Of a stretch of DNA of 5,998 nucleotides, positions 1 through 4,976 are shown in pieces. Below the pieces are notes generated by a model. The model worked only from the letters and a program-made list of their open reading frames with translations, had not been told where the DNA came from and did no database searches. Origin of the DNA: RGIG8775 sp045537235 (GTDB lineage Bacteria > Bacillota > Clostridia > Oscillospirales > CAG-272); the NCBI GenBank assembly GCA_045537235.1, contig JAZSPB010000019.1:1-5998 (forward strand), in the 5' to 3' direction. Positions within the stretch are counted from its first letter, which is position 1; each line of letters starts with the position of its first letter. Both the position numbers and the translations under genes were made by a program.

Positions 1-42
1 ATAAAGCTTGTCTTCCTAAGACGCTTGGCCTCCGACTTGGAG

Positions 43-91
43 TTTGTGCGAACATAGCGAGACGCCATGGGGGGCAGTATGTTCGCTCAAA
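43..91. repeat. Long interrupted palindrome with SOS-box-like half sites
   Basis: Bases 43-56 and 78-91 are inverted copies matching at 13 of 14 positions, separated by 21 bases. The inner 9 bp, GCGAACATA and TATGTTCGC, match exactly. Joined together they would resemble the Firmicute LexA/DinR operator (CGAACATATGTTCG), but here the halves are split by about two helical turns, so this is not a standard SOS box. No T-tract follows, so it is not an obvious terminator. The first 200 bases hold no gene I can support. A minus-strand frame open from base 68 to the left edge has an ATG but no ribosome binding site. Confidence 0.4.
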
Positions 92-100
92 CATCAGCAA

Positions 101-157
101 GGGCGCGGATCAAAAGTTTTTGCGGAGCTTTTTCCAAAAAGCGACCTCCCCGCGCCC
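101..157. repeat. Foldable GC-rich inverted repeat, probably a dispersed intergenic sequence
   Basis: GGGCGCGG at 101-108 is exactly complementary to CCGCGCCC at 150-157. Inside this outer stem, GCTTTTT at 127-133 is complementary to AAAAAGC at 136-142. The segment lies upstream of the trpB promoter and is not part of its transcript. From memory, the AAAAGTTTTTGCGGAGC / CAAAAAGCGACC wording recurs between genes in many Clostridia and gives rise to spurious ORF predictions. That is recollection and was not checked. No function is assigned. Confidence 0.35.
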
Positions 158-199
158 GCAGGCGCACGACACAACACTCAACTTTTTTTGCGATTCCTC

Positions 200-228
200 T
201 TGACAAACCAATCTTGGCATGATACAAT
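200..228 (+). promoter_or_regulatory. Sigma-A promoter of the trpB T-box transcript
   Basis: The -35 hexamer TTGACA (200-205) and the -10 hexamer TACAAT (223-228) are separated by exactly 17 bases. Five of six -10 bases and all six -35 bases match the vegetative consensus. Transcription would begin near base 235, a few bases before the first helix of the T-box leader. The promoter is strong, which fits a gene whose control is exerted later by tRNA-sensing antitermination. Confidence 0.88.
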
Positions 229-234
229 AGAGAA

Positions 235-512
235 AATCGAACAAAACAAACCGCAGATGCGGAAGTAAAGACGGCTAAGACCTCACAGAGAGCCCGCGAC
301 GCTGAAAATCGGGCAGGAAACAGACCGTCAAATGGGCCGCGGAGGGTGCAGTCAAAGGCTATGCCGAGTATCTGCAACGTGGGGCATACGTTAGTTGCCA
401 AGGGTATGTTTGTACCCACAAGCGCACGGCAAACCGTGAATCAAGGTGGCACCGCGGATCCTGTTATTCGTCCTTGACAGAGCCAAATTCTGTCGAGGCT
501 ATTTTTGTTTTT
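235..512 (+). promoter_or_regulatory. Tryptophan-specific T-box riboswitch (leader of trpB)
   Basis: This is an RNA leader that binds uncharged tRNA-Trp and lets transcription continue into trpB. Stem I is visible: GCGG 259-262 pairs with CCGC 337-340 and GACGG 270-274 with CCGTC 325-329. Between them lies the specifier loop, with the AGTA motif on its 5' side (264-267) and the codon TGG (333-335) on its 3' side. An AGAGAG motif and apical hairpin follow the inner stem (about 287-315). The CACGG/CCGTG hairpin (425-438) precedes the T-box core AATCAAGGTGGCACCGCGG (439-457). The acceptor-pairing bases UGGC (447-450) call for a tRNA ending GCCA, which fits the G discriminator base of bacterial tRNA-Trp. 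AAGG 443-446 can pair with CCTT 472-475 as the antiterminator, competing with the terminator. The transcript start is inferred. Confidence 0.95.
472..512 (+). terminator. Rho-independent terminator of the T-box leader
   Basis: CCTTGACAGA (472-481) pairs with TCTGTCGAGG (489-498), ten pairs including one G-U, around a 7-base loop. ATTTTTGTTTTT follows. The 5' strand of this stem overlaps the 3' strand of the T-box antiterminator, so the two folds are mutually exclusive. That is the switch that controls trpB. Confidence 0.92.
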
Positions 513-526
513 CGGAGGAACGCGCA

Positions 527-580
527 ATGCTGTTGACCAAGCGATGGCGACTCTCGCCAACATCTTTTCATTTAAAATAA
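527..580 (+). CDS. Possible 17-residue leader micro-ORF between the T-box and trpB
   Basis: GGAGG at 514-518 lies 8 bases before an ATG that opens MLLTKRWRLSPTSFHLK and stops at TAA 578-580. It contains one Trp codon (545-547). That codon is the first base triplet of a short hairpin, TGGCGA 545-550 with TCGCCA 554-559. The ORF lies just after the leader terminator and ends 42 bases before the trpB start, so it would be translated only on read-through transcripts. It may be a real leader peptide, a decayed remnant, or chance. The spacing of the ribosome binding site is the only strong sign of translation. A single Trp codon is weaker than the tandem Trp codons of known attenuators. Confidence 0.3.
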   Translation: MLLTKRWRLSPTSFHLK

Positions 581-622
581 CATTTACCAACAACCATTTT
601 ACATATTACGGAGGAAAATATC

Positions 623-1840
623 ATGCAATTCAACGGAATCGATTTTGACACATATTTTAAGCACTATCCCGACAAAGACGGTTACTTCGGCAAGTATGGC
701 GGTGCGTACATTGCCGACGAGCTCAAGCAGGCTATGGCCGAGATCACCGAGGCATATTTCACCATCTGCCAGTCTCGCAAATTCATCGCGGAGCTTCGCT
801 GCATTCGCAAGGAATTTCAAGGTCGTCCCACACCCATCTCTCATCTGGAGCGACTTTCCAACAGCTTGGGCGGTGTCCAGCTTTACGTCAAGCGCGAGGA
901 TCTGAATCACTCGGGTGCGCACAAGCTGAATCACTGCATGGGTGAAGCGCTCCTTGCCAAGTACATGGGCAAGAAAAAGGTCATTGCCGAAACCGGTGCG
1001 GGTCAGCACGGAGTAGCCCTTGCCACCGCCGCCGCTTACTTTGGTCTTGAATGTGACATCTACATGGGCTCTGTCGATATCAAAAAACAAGCGCCCAATG
1101 TAGCCAGAATGAAGATCCTCGGCGCAAACGTGGTGGAAGTTACCCACGGTCTTGCTACCCTCAAGGAAGCGGTCGACGCGGCATTTGAGGCTTATGCAAA
1201 AGAATACAAGGATGCCATCTATTGCATCGGCTCGGTTCTCGGTCCCCATCCCTTCCCCATGATGGTACGCGATTTCCAGAGTGTTGTAGGTGAGGAATCT
1301 CGCGAGCAGTTCATCGAAATGACGGGACATCTCCCCGATGCCATCGTCGCCTGCGTAGGCGGTGGCTCCAATGCCATGGGACTGTTCTCCGGTTTCCTTA
1401 ACGATCCTGTGGATATCTACGGCATCGAGCCGCTTGGAAAAGGTCCCACCCTCGGTGATCATGCCGCCAGCCTCAAGTACGGCACCGAAGGCATCATGCA
1501 CGGCTTTAACAGCATCATGCTCAAGGACGAGAACGGCGAGCCTGCGCCCGTATACTCTGTAGCAAGCGGACTTGACTATCCCTCTTCCGGTCCCGAGCAC
1601 GCGTTCCTGCATGATCTTGGTCGTGTCAAATATGATGTCATTTCGGATGACGAGACTATCGATGCCTTCTTCACCCTTTCTCGTCTTGAAGGTATCATTC
1701 CCGCTATTGAAAGTGCCCATGCTGTAGCCTACGGCATTAAGCTGGCCAAACAAATGGGTACCGGATCGGTTCTGATTAACCTCTCCGGTCGCGGGGATAA
1801 GGATATGGATTATGTCATTGAAAAATACGGTATTCGGTAA
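623..1840 (+). CDS. trpB: Tryptophan synthase beta chain, stand-alone
   Basis: The 405-residue product is a PLP enzyme that joins indole and L-serine to give L-tryptophan in the cytoplasm. The PLP lysine is K101 in HSGAHKLNH (Salmonella K87). The AETGAGQHG loop holds E123 (Salmonella E109), the phosphate-binding GGGSN is at 246-250, and the SGLDYP segment holds D318. E356 in EGIIPAIESAHA and S388 in NLSGRGDKD are also present. All catalytic residues I can place are intact and the length is normal for the family. The start is set by GGAGG (610-614), 8 bases upstream. SSGPEH replaces the more usual SVGPEH. No trpA, trpC or trpF lies beside it and a terminator follows at once, so the gene is monocistronic under T-box control. 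It may serve indole salvage or pair with a TrpA encoded elsewhere (inference). The long open frame on the opposite strand is a codon-bias shadow. Confidence 0.97.
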   Translation: MQFNGIDFDTYFKHYPDKDGYFGKYGGAYIADELKQAMAEITEAYFTICQSRKFIAELRCIRKEFQGRPTPISHLERLSNSLGGVQLYVKREDLNHSGAHKLNHCMGEALLAKYMGKKKVIAETGAGQHGVALATAAAYFGLECDIYMGSVDIKKQAPNVARMKILGANVVEVTHGLATLKEAVDAAFEAYAKEYKDAIYCIGSVLGPHPFPMMVRDFQSVVGEESREQFIEMTGHLPDAIVACVGGGSNAMGLFSGFLNDPVDIYGIEPLGKGPTLGDHAASLKYGTEGIMHGFNSIMLKDENGEPAPVYSVASGLDYPSSGPEHAFLHDLGRVKYDVISDDETIDAFFTLSRLEGIIPAIESAHAVAYGIKLAKQMGTGSVLINLSGRGDKDMDYVIEKYGIR

Positions 1841-1855
1841 AATAACGGCACAGCT

Positions 1856-1925
1856 TTTAGGGTGTACCCTAAAGGACAGTTTTCAAAAACACGGCACATC
1901 TCGAAAGAGGTATGCCGTATTTTTT
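1856..1925 (+). terminator. trpB transcription terminator, preceded by a second hairpin
   Basis: The terminator stem pairs ACGGCA (1891-1896) with TGCCGT (1913-1918). After one mismatch it continues as ATCTC (1898-1902) with GAGGT (1907-1911) around a GAAA tetraloop, and a run of T follows at 1920-1925. Closer to the stop codon a separate hairpin, TTTAGGG (1856-1862) with CCCTAAA (1867-1873), may add stability to the 3' end. The sequence ACGGCACA occurs before both hairpins. Confidence 0.85.
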
Positions 1926-1957
1926 GTTTGTGTACACAAACGCAGTACTTCGTTTGT
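1926..1957. repeat. 16-bp perfect palindrome overlapping a second inverted repeat
   Basis: GTTTGTGTACACAAAC (1926-1941) is its own reverse complement. Its right half, ACAAACG (1936-1942), also pairs with CGTTTGT (1951-1957), so two alternative folds share one arm. It lies in the convergent gap after trpB, straight after the terminator T-run. It could be an operator-like site, an extra termination hairpin, or a remnant of a repeat element. No function is shown. Confidence 0.45.
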
Positions 1958-2018
1958 ATTAACTAAAGACCACAACAAAATTATGGTTATTTTGCTATGC
2001 AAAAAGTCCGCACAAACC

Positions 2019-2146
2019 AAAGGCTCCCTTGTGTAAAGGGAGCTGTCGCGAAGCGACTGAGGGATTGTTTTAGCGTAAATCTAATCTTTTACAATCCCTC
2101 CGTCACGGCGTTGCCGTGCCACCTCCCTTTACACAAGGGAGGCTTT
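2019..2146. mobile_element. MITE-like inverted-repeat element, no coding capacity
   Basis: About 128 bp are bounded by terminal inverted repeats: AAAGGCTCCCTTGTGTAAAG at the left matches the inverse of the right end with one mismatch, and similarity continues inward. Each end folds alone (GCTCCCTT with AAGGGAGC; CCTCCCTT 2122-2129 with AAGGGAGG 2135-2142). Further hairpins are GTCGC-gaa-GCGAC and CACGGC-gtt-GCCGTG. A central inverted repeat, GAGGGATTGT (2060-2069) with ACAATCCCTC (2091-2100), completes it. From memory, very similar elements are common between genes in gut Firmicutes. No clear target-site duplication is visible. The right-end hairpin followed by CTTTTTT can also act as a terminator for + strand transcription, consistent with its place between convergent genes. 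Confidence 0.75.
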
Positions 2147-2147
2147 T

Positions 2148-2333
2148 TTACCTCCCGGAAGGTACTCGCATAGGCTTTTGATATATAGATGTCAAAAGTG
2201 CCTTTGTTGCTTTTGGCAAAATATTTATGTCTTTAATTAAGTCAGTGTTTGTCAGGAAAATTGATAAGTCATAGATGAACATAAAAACGATCAGCACACC
2301 GGTGTTTCTCGATAAATTGGAATTTGCCTGCAT
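2148..2333 (-). CDS. Small hypothetical protein with one hydrophobic segment
   Basis: This 61-residue ORF begins at an ATG that overlaps the stop codon of the upstream SUKH gene (TGATG), an arrangement typical of translational coupling. GAGGTG just before it could serve as a ribosome binding site, though it is close to the start. Residues 11-28 are hydrophobic (TGVLIVFMFIYDLSIFL), so it could be a small membrane protein. I recognise no family. The C-terminal end, PMRVPSGR, and the TAA stop come from sequence at the margin of the repeat element at 2019-2146, so an original longer reading frame may have been cut by that insertion. It may also be non-coding. Confidence 0.35.
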   Translation of the reverse strand: MQANSNLSRNTGVLIVFMFIYDLSIFLTNTDLIKDINILPKATKALLTSIYQKPMRVPSGR

Positions 2334-2770
2334 CACACCTCGTTATTATAATACTTAATTATCAAATCACAAATATCTTTAGCTACCTCACGAGTTTCAA
2401 AAAGCTCGTGTTCCCAAATATATATTGCAGATGTATCCGCTTGGTCATTTGGAAGAACACGGTAGCAGTAATAATCACCGCAGCCATTTGATGCAAAATA
2501 TATAAAGCGGTTTACTTTTTCTTCAAATTCGTCCGATTCAAGATATTCTGCGAGAATCTCTCTGTTTCTCCTTACCTGTGCGACAATTTCCTCCGCAGAA
2601 AGCAAGAACCAATGGTCACCATTCGTTTCTCGCAATAAGGCTTTCAATTCTTCCGGGAAAGTAAAGCCAACATGTTTTTCTGCTTTCTTAATTTGTTCTT
2701 CAGAGCAAGGCTCTTGTAACTTCGCCCAATTATGCCCATCTATTAGTTTCCCGATAAGTTCTCTATACAC
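2333..2770 (-). CDS. SMI1/KNR4 (SUKH) family protein, possible immunity protein
   Basis: The 145-residue product has the SUKH fold signature. The N-terminal segment CSEEQIKKAEKHVGFTFPEE (22-41) runs on to LKALLRETNG, followed by a strand and helix region. The central strand FIYFASNGCGDYYCY is at 89-103 and AIYIWEHE at 115-122. Bacterial SUKH proteins are commonly cytoplasmic immunity proteins against secreted nuclease or deaminase toxins, though many are orphans of unknown role. No toxin gene is in the window, so the immunity role is only inferred from the family. I chose GTG 2770 because AGGAGG (2779-2784) lies 8 bases before it. A TTG six codons earlier would place that ribosome binding site inside the coding sequence. 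A promoter lies at 2854-2882 and a small ORF overlaps the stop codon. Confidence 0.8.
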   Translation of the reverse strand: MYRELIGKLIDGHNWAKLQEPCSEEQIKKAEKHVGFTFPEELKALLRETNGDHWFLLSAEEIVAQVRRNREILAEYLESDEFEEKVNRFIYFASNGCGDYYCYRVLPNDQADTSAIYIWEHELFETREVAKDICDLIIKYYNNEV

Positions 2771-2853
2771 AGCAATTTCCTCCTGCAAATTCTTATTATC
2801 GTTCGGATTTATCGTAGAAAATACCTTTATGCACAGTGTTAATCATAAAACCT

Positions 2854-2882
2854 ATTACAGCATAAAAACCGCAAAAAATCAA
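2854..2882 (-). promoter_or_regulatory. Promoter of the SUKH gene unit
   Basis: On the minus strand, TTGATT (2877-2882) and TGTAAT (2854-2859) are 17 bases apart, and a TGC just before the -10 gives an extended -10 element. The leader to the GTG start would be about 77 bases. The inverted repeat CCGCA (2869-2873) / TGCGG (2885-2889), followed by T residues on the minus strand, overlaps the -35 region and could be a weak terminator for transcription arriving from the right. Confidence 0.6.
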
Positions 2883-2883
2883 T

Positions 2884-3157
2884 CTGCGGACCCCATTTTC
2901 CTCGGCGGTAGGTAAACCTGACCTTAAGAGTACGCACCTTTTCAACTGTGCCGTTTTTTTGAGGAGAATTATGAATTTTGATTTGCGAGGAAAATGATAT
3001 GGGGCACTAAATGTTCGCTAGACGAGTGTTACCTTTTTGCCGAGCCGAGAGAAACAGGAGTTGCTCCGCACCTCCCCAAGAAACGGTCTTTTAGCACAGC
3101 CGCTTGCAGCACAGCCCGGTTCACGTTTTCGCGCAAATCAAAATACAAAATCCCCTC
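2884..3157. other. Intergenic stretch without a convincing gene
   Basis: Several structures are visible here. CATTTTCCTCG (2894-2904) is exactly complementary to CGAGGAAAATG (2986-2996). A terminator-like hairpin on the + strand, ACGCAC (2932-2937) with GTGCCGT (2948-2954, one bulge), is followed by seven T, yet no + strand gene precedes it. The segment around 3000-3020 (TGGGGCA...ATGTTCGCT) resembles bases 69-87 of the window. GCAGCACAGCCC occurs at 3106-3117 and again at 3165-3176. An open + strand frame from 2994 has a start context but no recognisable protein features and runs into the end of the opposite gene, so I do not call it. Confidence 0.5.
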
Positions 3158-3189
3158 AAAAAAAGCAGCACAGCCCAAAAGCCGTGCTG
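3158..3189 (-). terminator. Terminator of the coaX-ECF S component unit
   Basis: Read on the minus strand, CAGCACGGC pairs with GCTGTGCTG (nine pairs, one G-U) around a TTTTGG loop and is followed by CTTTTTTT. On the + strand the arms are 3181-3189 and 3166-3174. It begins 10 bases after the stop codon of the S component gene and should end the two-gene transcript. Confidence 0.9.
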
Positions 3190-3198
3190 ACATTTATA

Positions 3199-3786
3199 TT
3201 ACTTCTTTTTCCTAATATTCAACAATCTCACAATAGCAGGACTGATAAGAATATTAGAAAGGAGTTCAAAGACAAAATTAAGCCCGACAAAAGCAATAAT
3301 CAAATAAGCTCCCACCGACATATTCTCTCCTGCCGCGCCGGCTCTGACCGTGTCCATAAAGAACACGAGACAACCCAACAGAAAGATCCCCGTATTGACC
3401 ACAGGACAAACCACCGCCGAAACCATGACGGCTAAATACCGATTATACTTCTCCAAAAGCTTATACACCAAACCGGCGCACAAGCCCGCCAAAATTCCTT
3501 TGACCATAACCGTAATAATGGTTCCGGGAATGCTGAGTCCCATCCAGAATGCCGCATCAGCGGTCACAAAGAACACCACACCGGACACACCGCCAAGCCA
3601 CGCGCCCGCCAAAGGACCGCACAGTGCCGCCCCGAGTACAACGGGAATAAGGGTCAGCGAAATGGATGCCAAACCGAAGATCTTCACGAACCCGCCAAGG
3701 TACGCGAGGATGGCGACCAATGCCGTGAGCAATGCCAAGAGCACCATCTGCTCTGTCGACACTCTCTTTTTGTTTGTTGCTATCAT
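3199..3786 (-). CDS. panT: ECF transporter S component, probably pantothenate-specific
   Basis: The 195-residue product is an integral membrane protein, the substrate-binding subunit of an energy-coupling factor importer. It would dock on shared EcfA, EcfA' and EcfT subunits, none of which are encoded here. About six hydrophobic segments can be seen, starting near residues 14-31, 40-60, 62-76, 85-107, 117-144 and 158-185. Segment 1 carries the AxxxA pattern (A18-x3-A22, in ALLTA) that S components use to contact EcfT. The glycine-rich GPLAGAWLGGVSGV (58-70) and the basic C-terminal IRKKK are also typical. The start at 3786 follows AAGGAGG (3791-3797) by four bases. A TTG further upstream would bury that site. 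Substrate is inferred from position: coaX lies directly upstream on the same strand, so pantothenate (PanT) is the best guess. Another vitamin cannot be excluded. Confidence 0.82.
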   Translation of the reverse strand: MIATNKKRVSTEQMVLLALLTALVAILAYLGGFVKIFGLASISLTLIPVVLGAALCGPLAGAWLGGVSGVVFFVTADAAFWMGLSIPGTIITVMVKGILAGLCAGLVYKLLEKYNRYLAVMVSAVVCPVVNTGIFLLGCLVFFMDTVRAGAAGENMSVGAYLIIAFVGLNFVFELLSNILISPAIVRLLNIRKKK

Positions 3787-3836
3787 AAATCCTCCTTGCT
3801 GTCGTCCGCACACGCGGTACAACGCATATAAAATTT

Positions 3837-3865
3837 ATATTATCTCCCTTGGGAGTAATACACAA
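3837..3865 (-). promoter_or_regulatory. Possible internal promoter with a palindrome in its spacer
   Basis: In the 87-base gap between coaX and the S component gene, the minus strand shows TTGTGT (3860-3865), 17 bases, then TAATAT (3837-3842). The spacer contains the 12-base inverted repeat CTCCCTTGGGAG (3844-3855). The -35 match is weak. If it is a promoter, the inverted repeat is well placed to be a repressor site; otherwise it may be an RNA hairpin affecting the relative expression of the two genes. Confidence 0.35.
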
Positions 3866-3873
3866 CAGAATAT

Positions 3874-4638
3874 TTAATTGTTTTTATCGTACAATATCTT
3901 GAGCCCTTTGAGTACCAGATCCTCATCCAAAGTGATCTCATGCTTACAATGCCCGATAATGACCGAAGCCAGACCGCCCGTGGCATAAACGGGCAACTCC
4001 TCGCCCATTTCTTCATTGATGCGATCGATCATGCCGTCCACCATGCAGGCATTTCCGAAGATCACTCCCGACTTCATGCAGTCAACGGTGTTCTTTCCAA
4101 TGACCGCGCTCGGCGCCTCAAGGCTGACCTTGGGAAGCTGTGCCGTGCCTTCTGCCAGTGCATTCAGACCCATCTGAACCCCGGGAATAATAGATACCCC
4201 GATAAACGCACCGCGGCGATCGACCACCATCATCTTGGTCGCCGTTCCCATGTCAATGATAAGCGACGGGCTACCGTATAAATGATGCGCAGCCACCGAA
4301 GCACAGATCAGATCGGCGCCTACCGAGGAGGGGGTGTCACAGTGAATGTTGATCCCCGTTTTGATCCCGGGACCCACGGTAAGCAGCTCCACGCCGAACA
4401 AAAAATCGACGGCCTTTTTCATCACCGCATTAAGAGGAGGCACAACGGACGACAAAATAGCGCCCCCGATCTCAGACCGATCCACACCGTGCAACGCCAG
4501 TGCGCTCAAAATGACACTTGCATATTCATCCTCGGTCTTCGCGGGATCGGTAGAAATGCGCGCCACAAAAGTCAGCGCATTCCCTGTGAAGCCGCCGAGC
4601 ATAATATTGCTGTTGCCGATATCAATGGTTAAGATCAT
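3874..4638 (-). CDS. coaX: Type III pantothenate kinase
   Basis: The 254-residue product phosphorylates pantothenate with ATP in the cytoplasm, the first and committed step of coenzyme A synthesis. It belongs to the ASKHA superfamily. The N-terminal phosphate motif IDIGNSN (5-11) holds D6. TEDEY is at 35-39, and GAD at 107-109 supplies the second acidic residue (D109). DMGTATK (129-135) holds D129, and SIIPG at 149-153, GKNT at 181-184 and the TGG motif at 220-222 follow. The three acidic positions match those of characterised CoaX enzymes. The usual R of the GADR motif is L110 here. The length is normal. The ATG at 4638 is preferred over one 23 codons upstream because the native protein begins with MILTIDIGNS and because the upstream choice would lie within the promoter. 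The ribosome site (AGAAGG or GAAGG) is modest. CoaX enzymes are known to be insensitive to coenzyme A feedback. Confidence 0.96.
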   Translation of the reverse strand: MILTIDIGNSNIMLGGFTGNALTFVARISTDPAKTEDEYASVILSALALHGVDRSEIGGAILSSVVPPLNAVMKKAVDFLFGVELLTVGPGIKTGINIHCDTPSSVGADLICASVAAHHLYGSPSLIIDMGTATKMMVVDRRGAFIGVSIIPGVQMGLNALAEGTAQLPKVSLEAPSAVIGKNTVDCMKSGVIFGNACMVDGMIDRINEEMGEELPVYATGGLASVIIGHCKHEITLDEDLVLKGLKILYDKNN

Positions 4639-4678
4639 AACCTTCGCCTTCTCTTCCCTGCTGAATTGGGTGTTTTTT

Positions 4679-4707
4679 ATTATAGCACAAAGAAATAAAT
4701 TTGTCAA
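4679..4707 (-). promoter_or_regulatory. Consensus promoter of the coaX unit
   Basis: The minus strand reads TTGACA (4702-4707), 17 bases, TATAAT (4679-4684), a perfect match in both hexamers and spacing, with TGC before the -10. Transcription should begin near 4672 and give a leader of about 34 bases before coaX. No riboswitch-sized leader exists, so control, if any, acts at the DNA level. Confidence 0.93.
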
Positions 4708-4802
4708 GGAGATGCCATTTTATTGAACAACAAACACAACGGCTTCACGACGATCGAAACGACTTAAAAATGATCGAGCTGAATGTTTCATTAAATTTAT
4801 TG

Positions 4803-4837
4803 TATCATAACATTGCGAAATATCATAGCATTGTGAA
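4803..4837. repeat. Imperfect tandem direct repeat, 18-base period
   Basis: TATCATAACATTGCGAA (4803-4819) and TATCATAGCATTGTGAA (4821-4837) agree at 15 of 17 positions. They lie in A/T-rich sequence about 96 bases upstream of the coaX -35 element and roughly 140 bases past the end of the cysteine-rich ORF. The near two-turn spacing would place two protein sites on the same face of DNA. The site could be a regulator binding region or part of a decayed mobile-element end. The surrounding 4708-4860 has no gene that I can support. Confidence 0.5.
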
Positions 4838-4871
4838 TTCGTCTATATGCCATACTTTAGCAAGCACAGCA

Positions 4872-4930
4872 AACGCGGACTCCTTCTGTCACGCTACCGC
4901 GTTCCACCTCCACCCTATTACCTTCCGCCA
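4872..4930. repeat. Degenerate fragment resembling one end of the MITE-like element
   Basis: AACGCGG (4872-4878) pairs with CCGCGTT (4897-4903). The segment CTGTCACG...CCACCTCC (4886-4911) resembles the right arm of the element at 2019-2146, which reads CCGTCACG...CCACCTCC (2100-2126). After this point the two diverge and the closing AAGGGAGGC is missing. I read it as a decayed or different-family copy. The similarity is short and could be coincidental. Confidence 0.3.
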
Positions 4931-4976
4931 AAAAAGAGCATAAGCTTTTACGTTCTCTGTCCTTTTTATACACCTA

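Noticed and set aside
43..91. Genuine LexA (SOS) operator
   Set aside because: The two half sites are 21 bases apart rather than adjacent, and no SOS gene is nearby, so only the resemblance is reported.
87..419. 110-codon minus-strand frame across the promoter and leader
   Set aside because: It overlaps a consensus promoter and the folded T-box leader on the other strand, and has no family resemblance.
599..1753. 384-codon open frame on the minus strand opposite trpB
   Set aside because: It mirrors almost the whole of trpB, whose motifs are unmistakable. The frame has no recognisable domain or ribosome site and is explained by codon bias of the real gene.
1812..2036. 74-codon + strand frame after trpB
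   Set aside because: It covers the trpB end, its terminator, a palindrome and the start of the repeat element, so it is not a gene.
2994..3215. + strand frame beginning MIWGTKCSLDEC
   Set aside because: A ribosome-site-like GAGG precedes it, but it is low in hydrophobic core, runs through the opposite-strand terminator and into the end of the S component gene, and part of it resembles non-coding sequence at the left end of the window.
3350..3877. 175-codon + strand frame opposite the S component gene
   Set aside because: It is a shadow of the real membrane-protein gene. The residues are those expected from antisense reading.
3940..4632. + strand frames of 113 and 116 codons opposite coaX
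   Set aside because: coaX carries all family motifs on the minus strand, and these frames have none.
4896..4912. T-box-like wording GGTGGAACGCGG on the minus strand
   Set aside because: The core lacks a C compared with the T-box consensus. No stem I or specifier loop is visible before it, and the nearest gene downstream, coaX, has its own promoter after this point.
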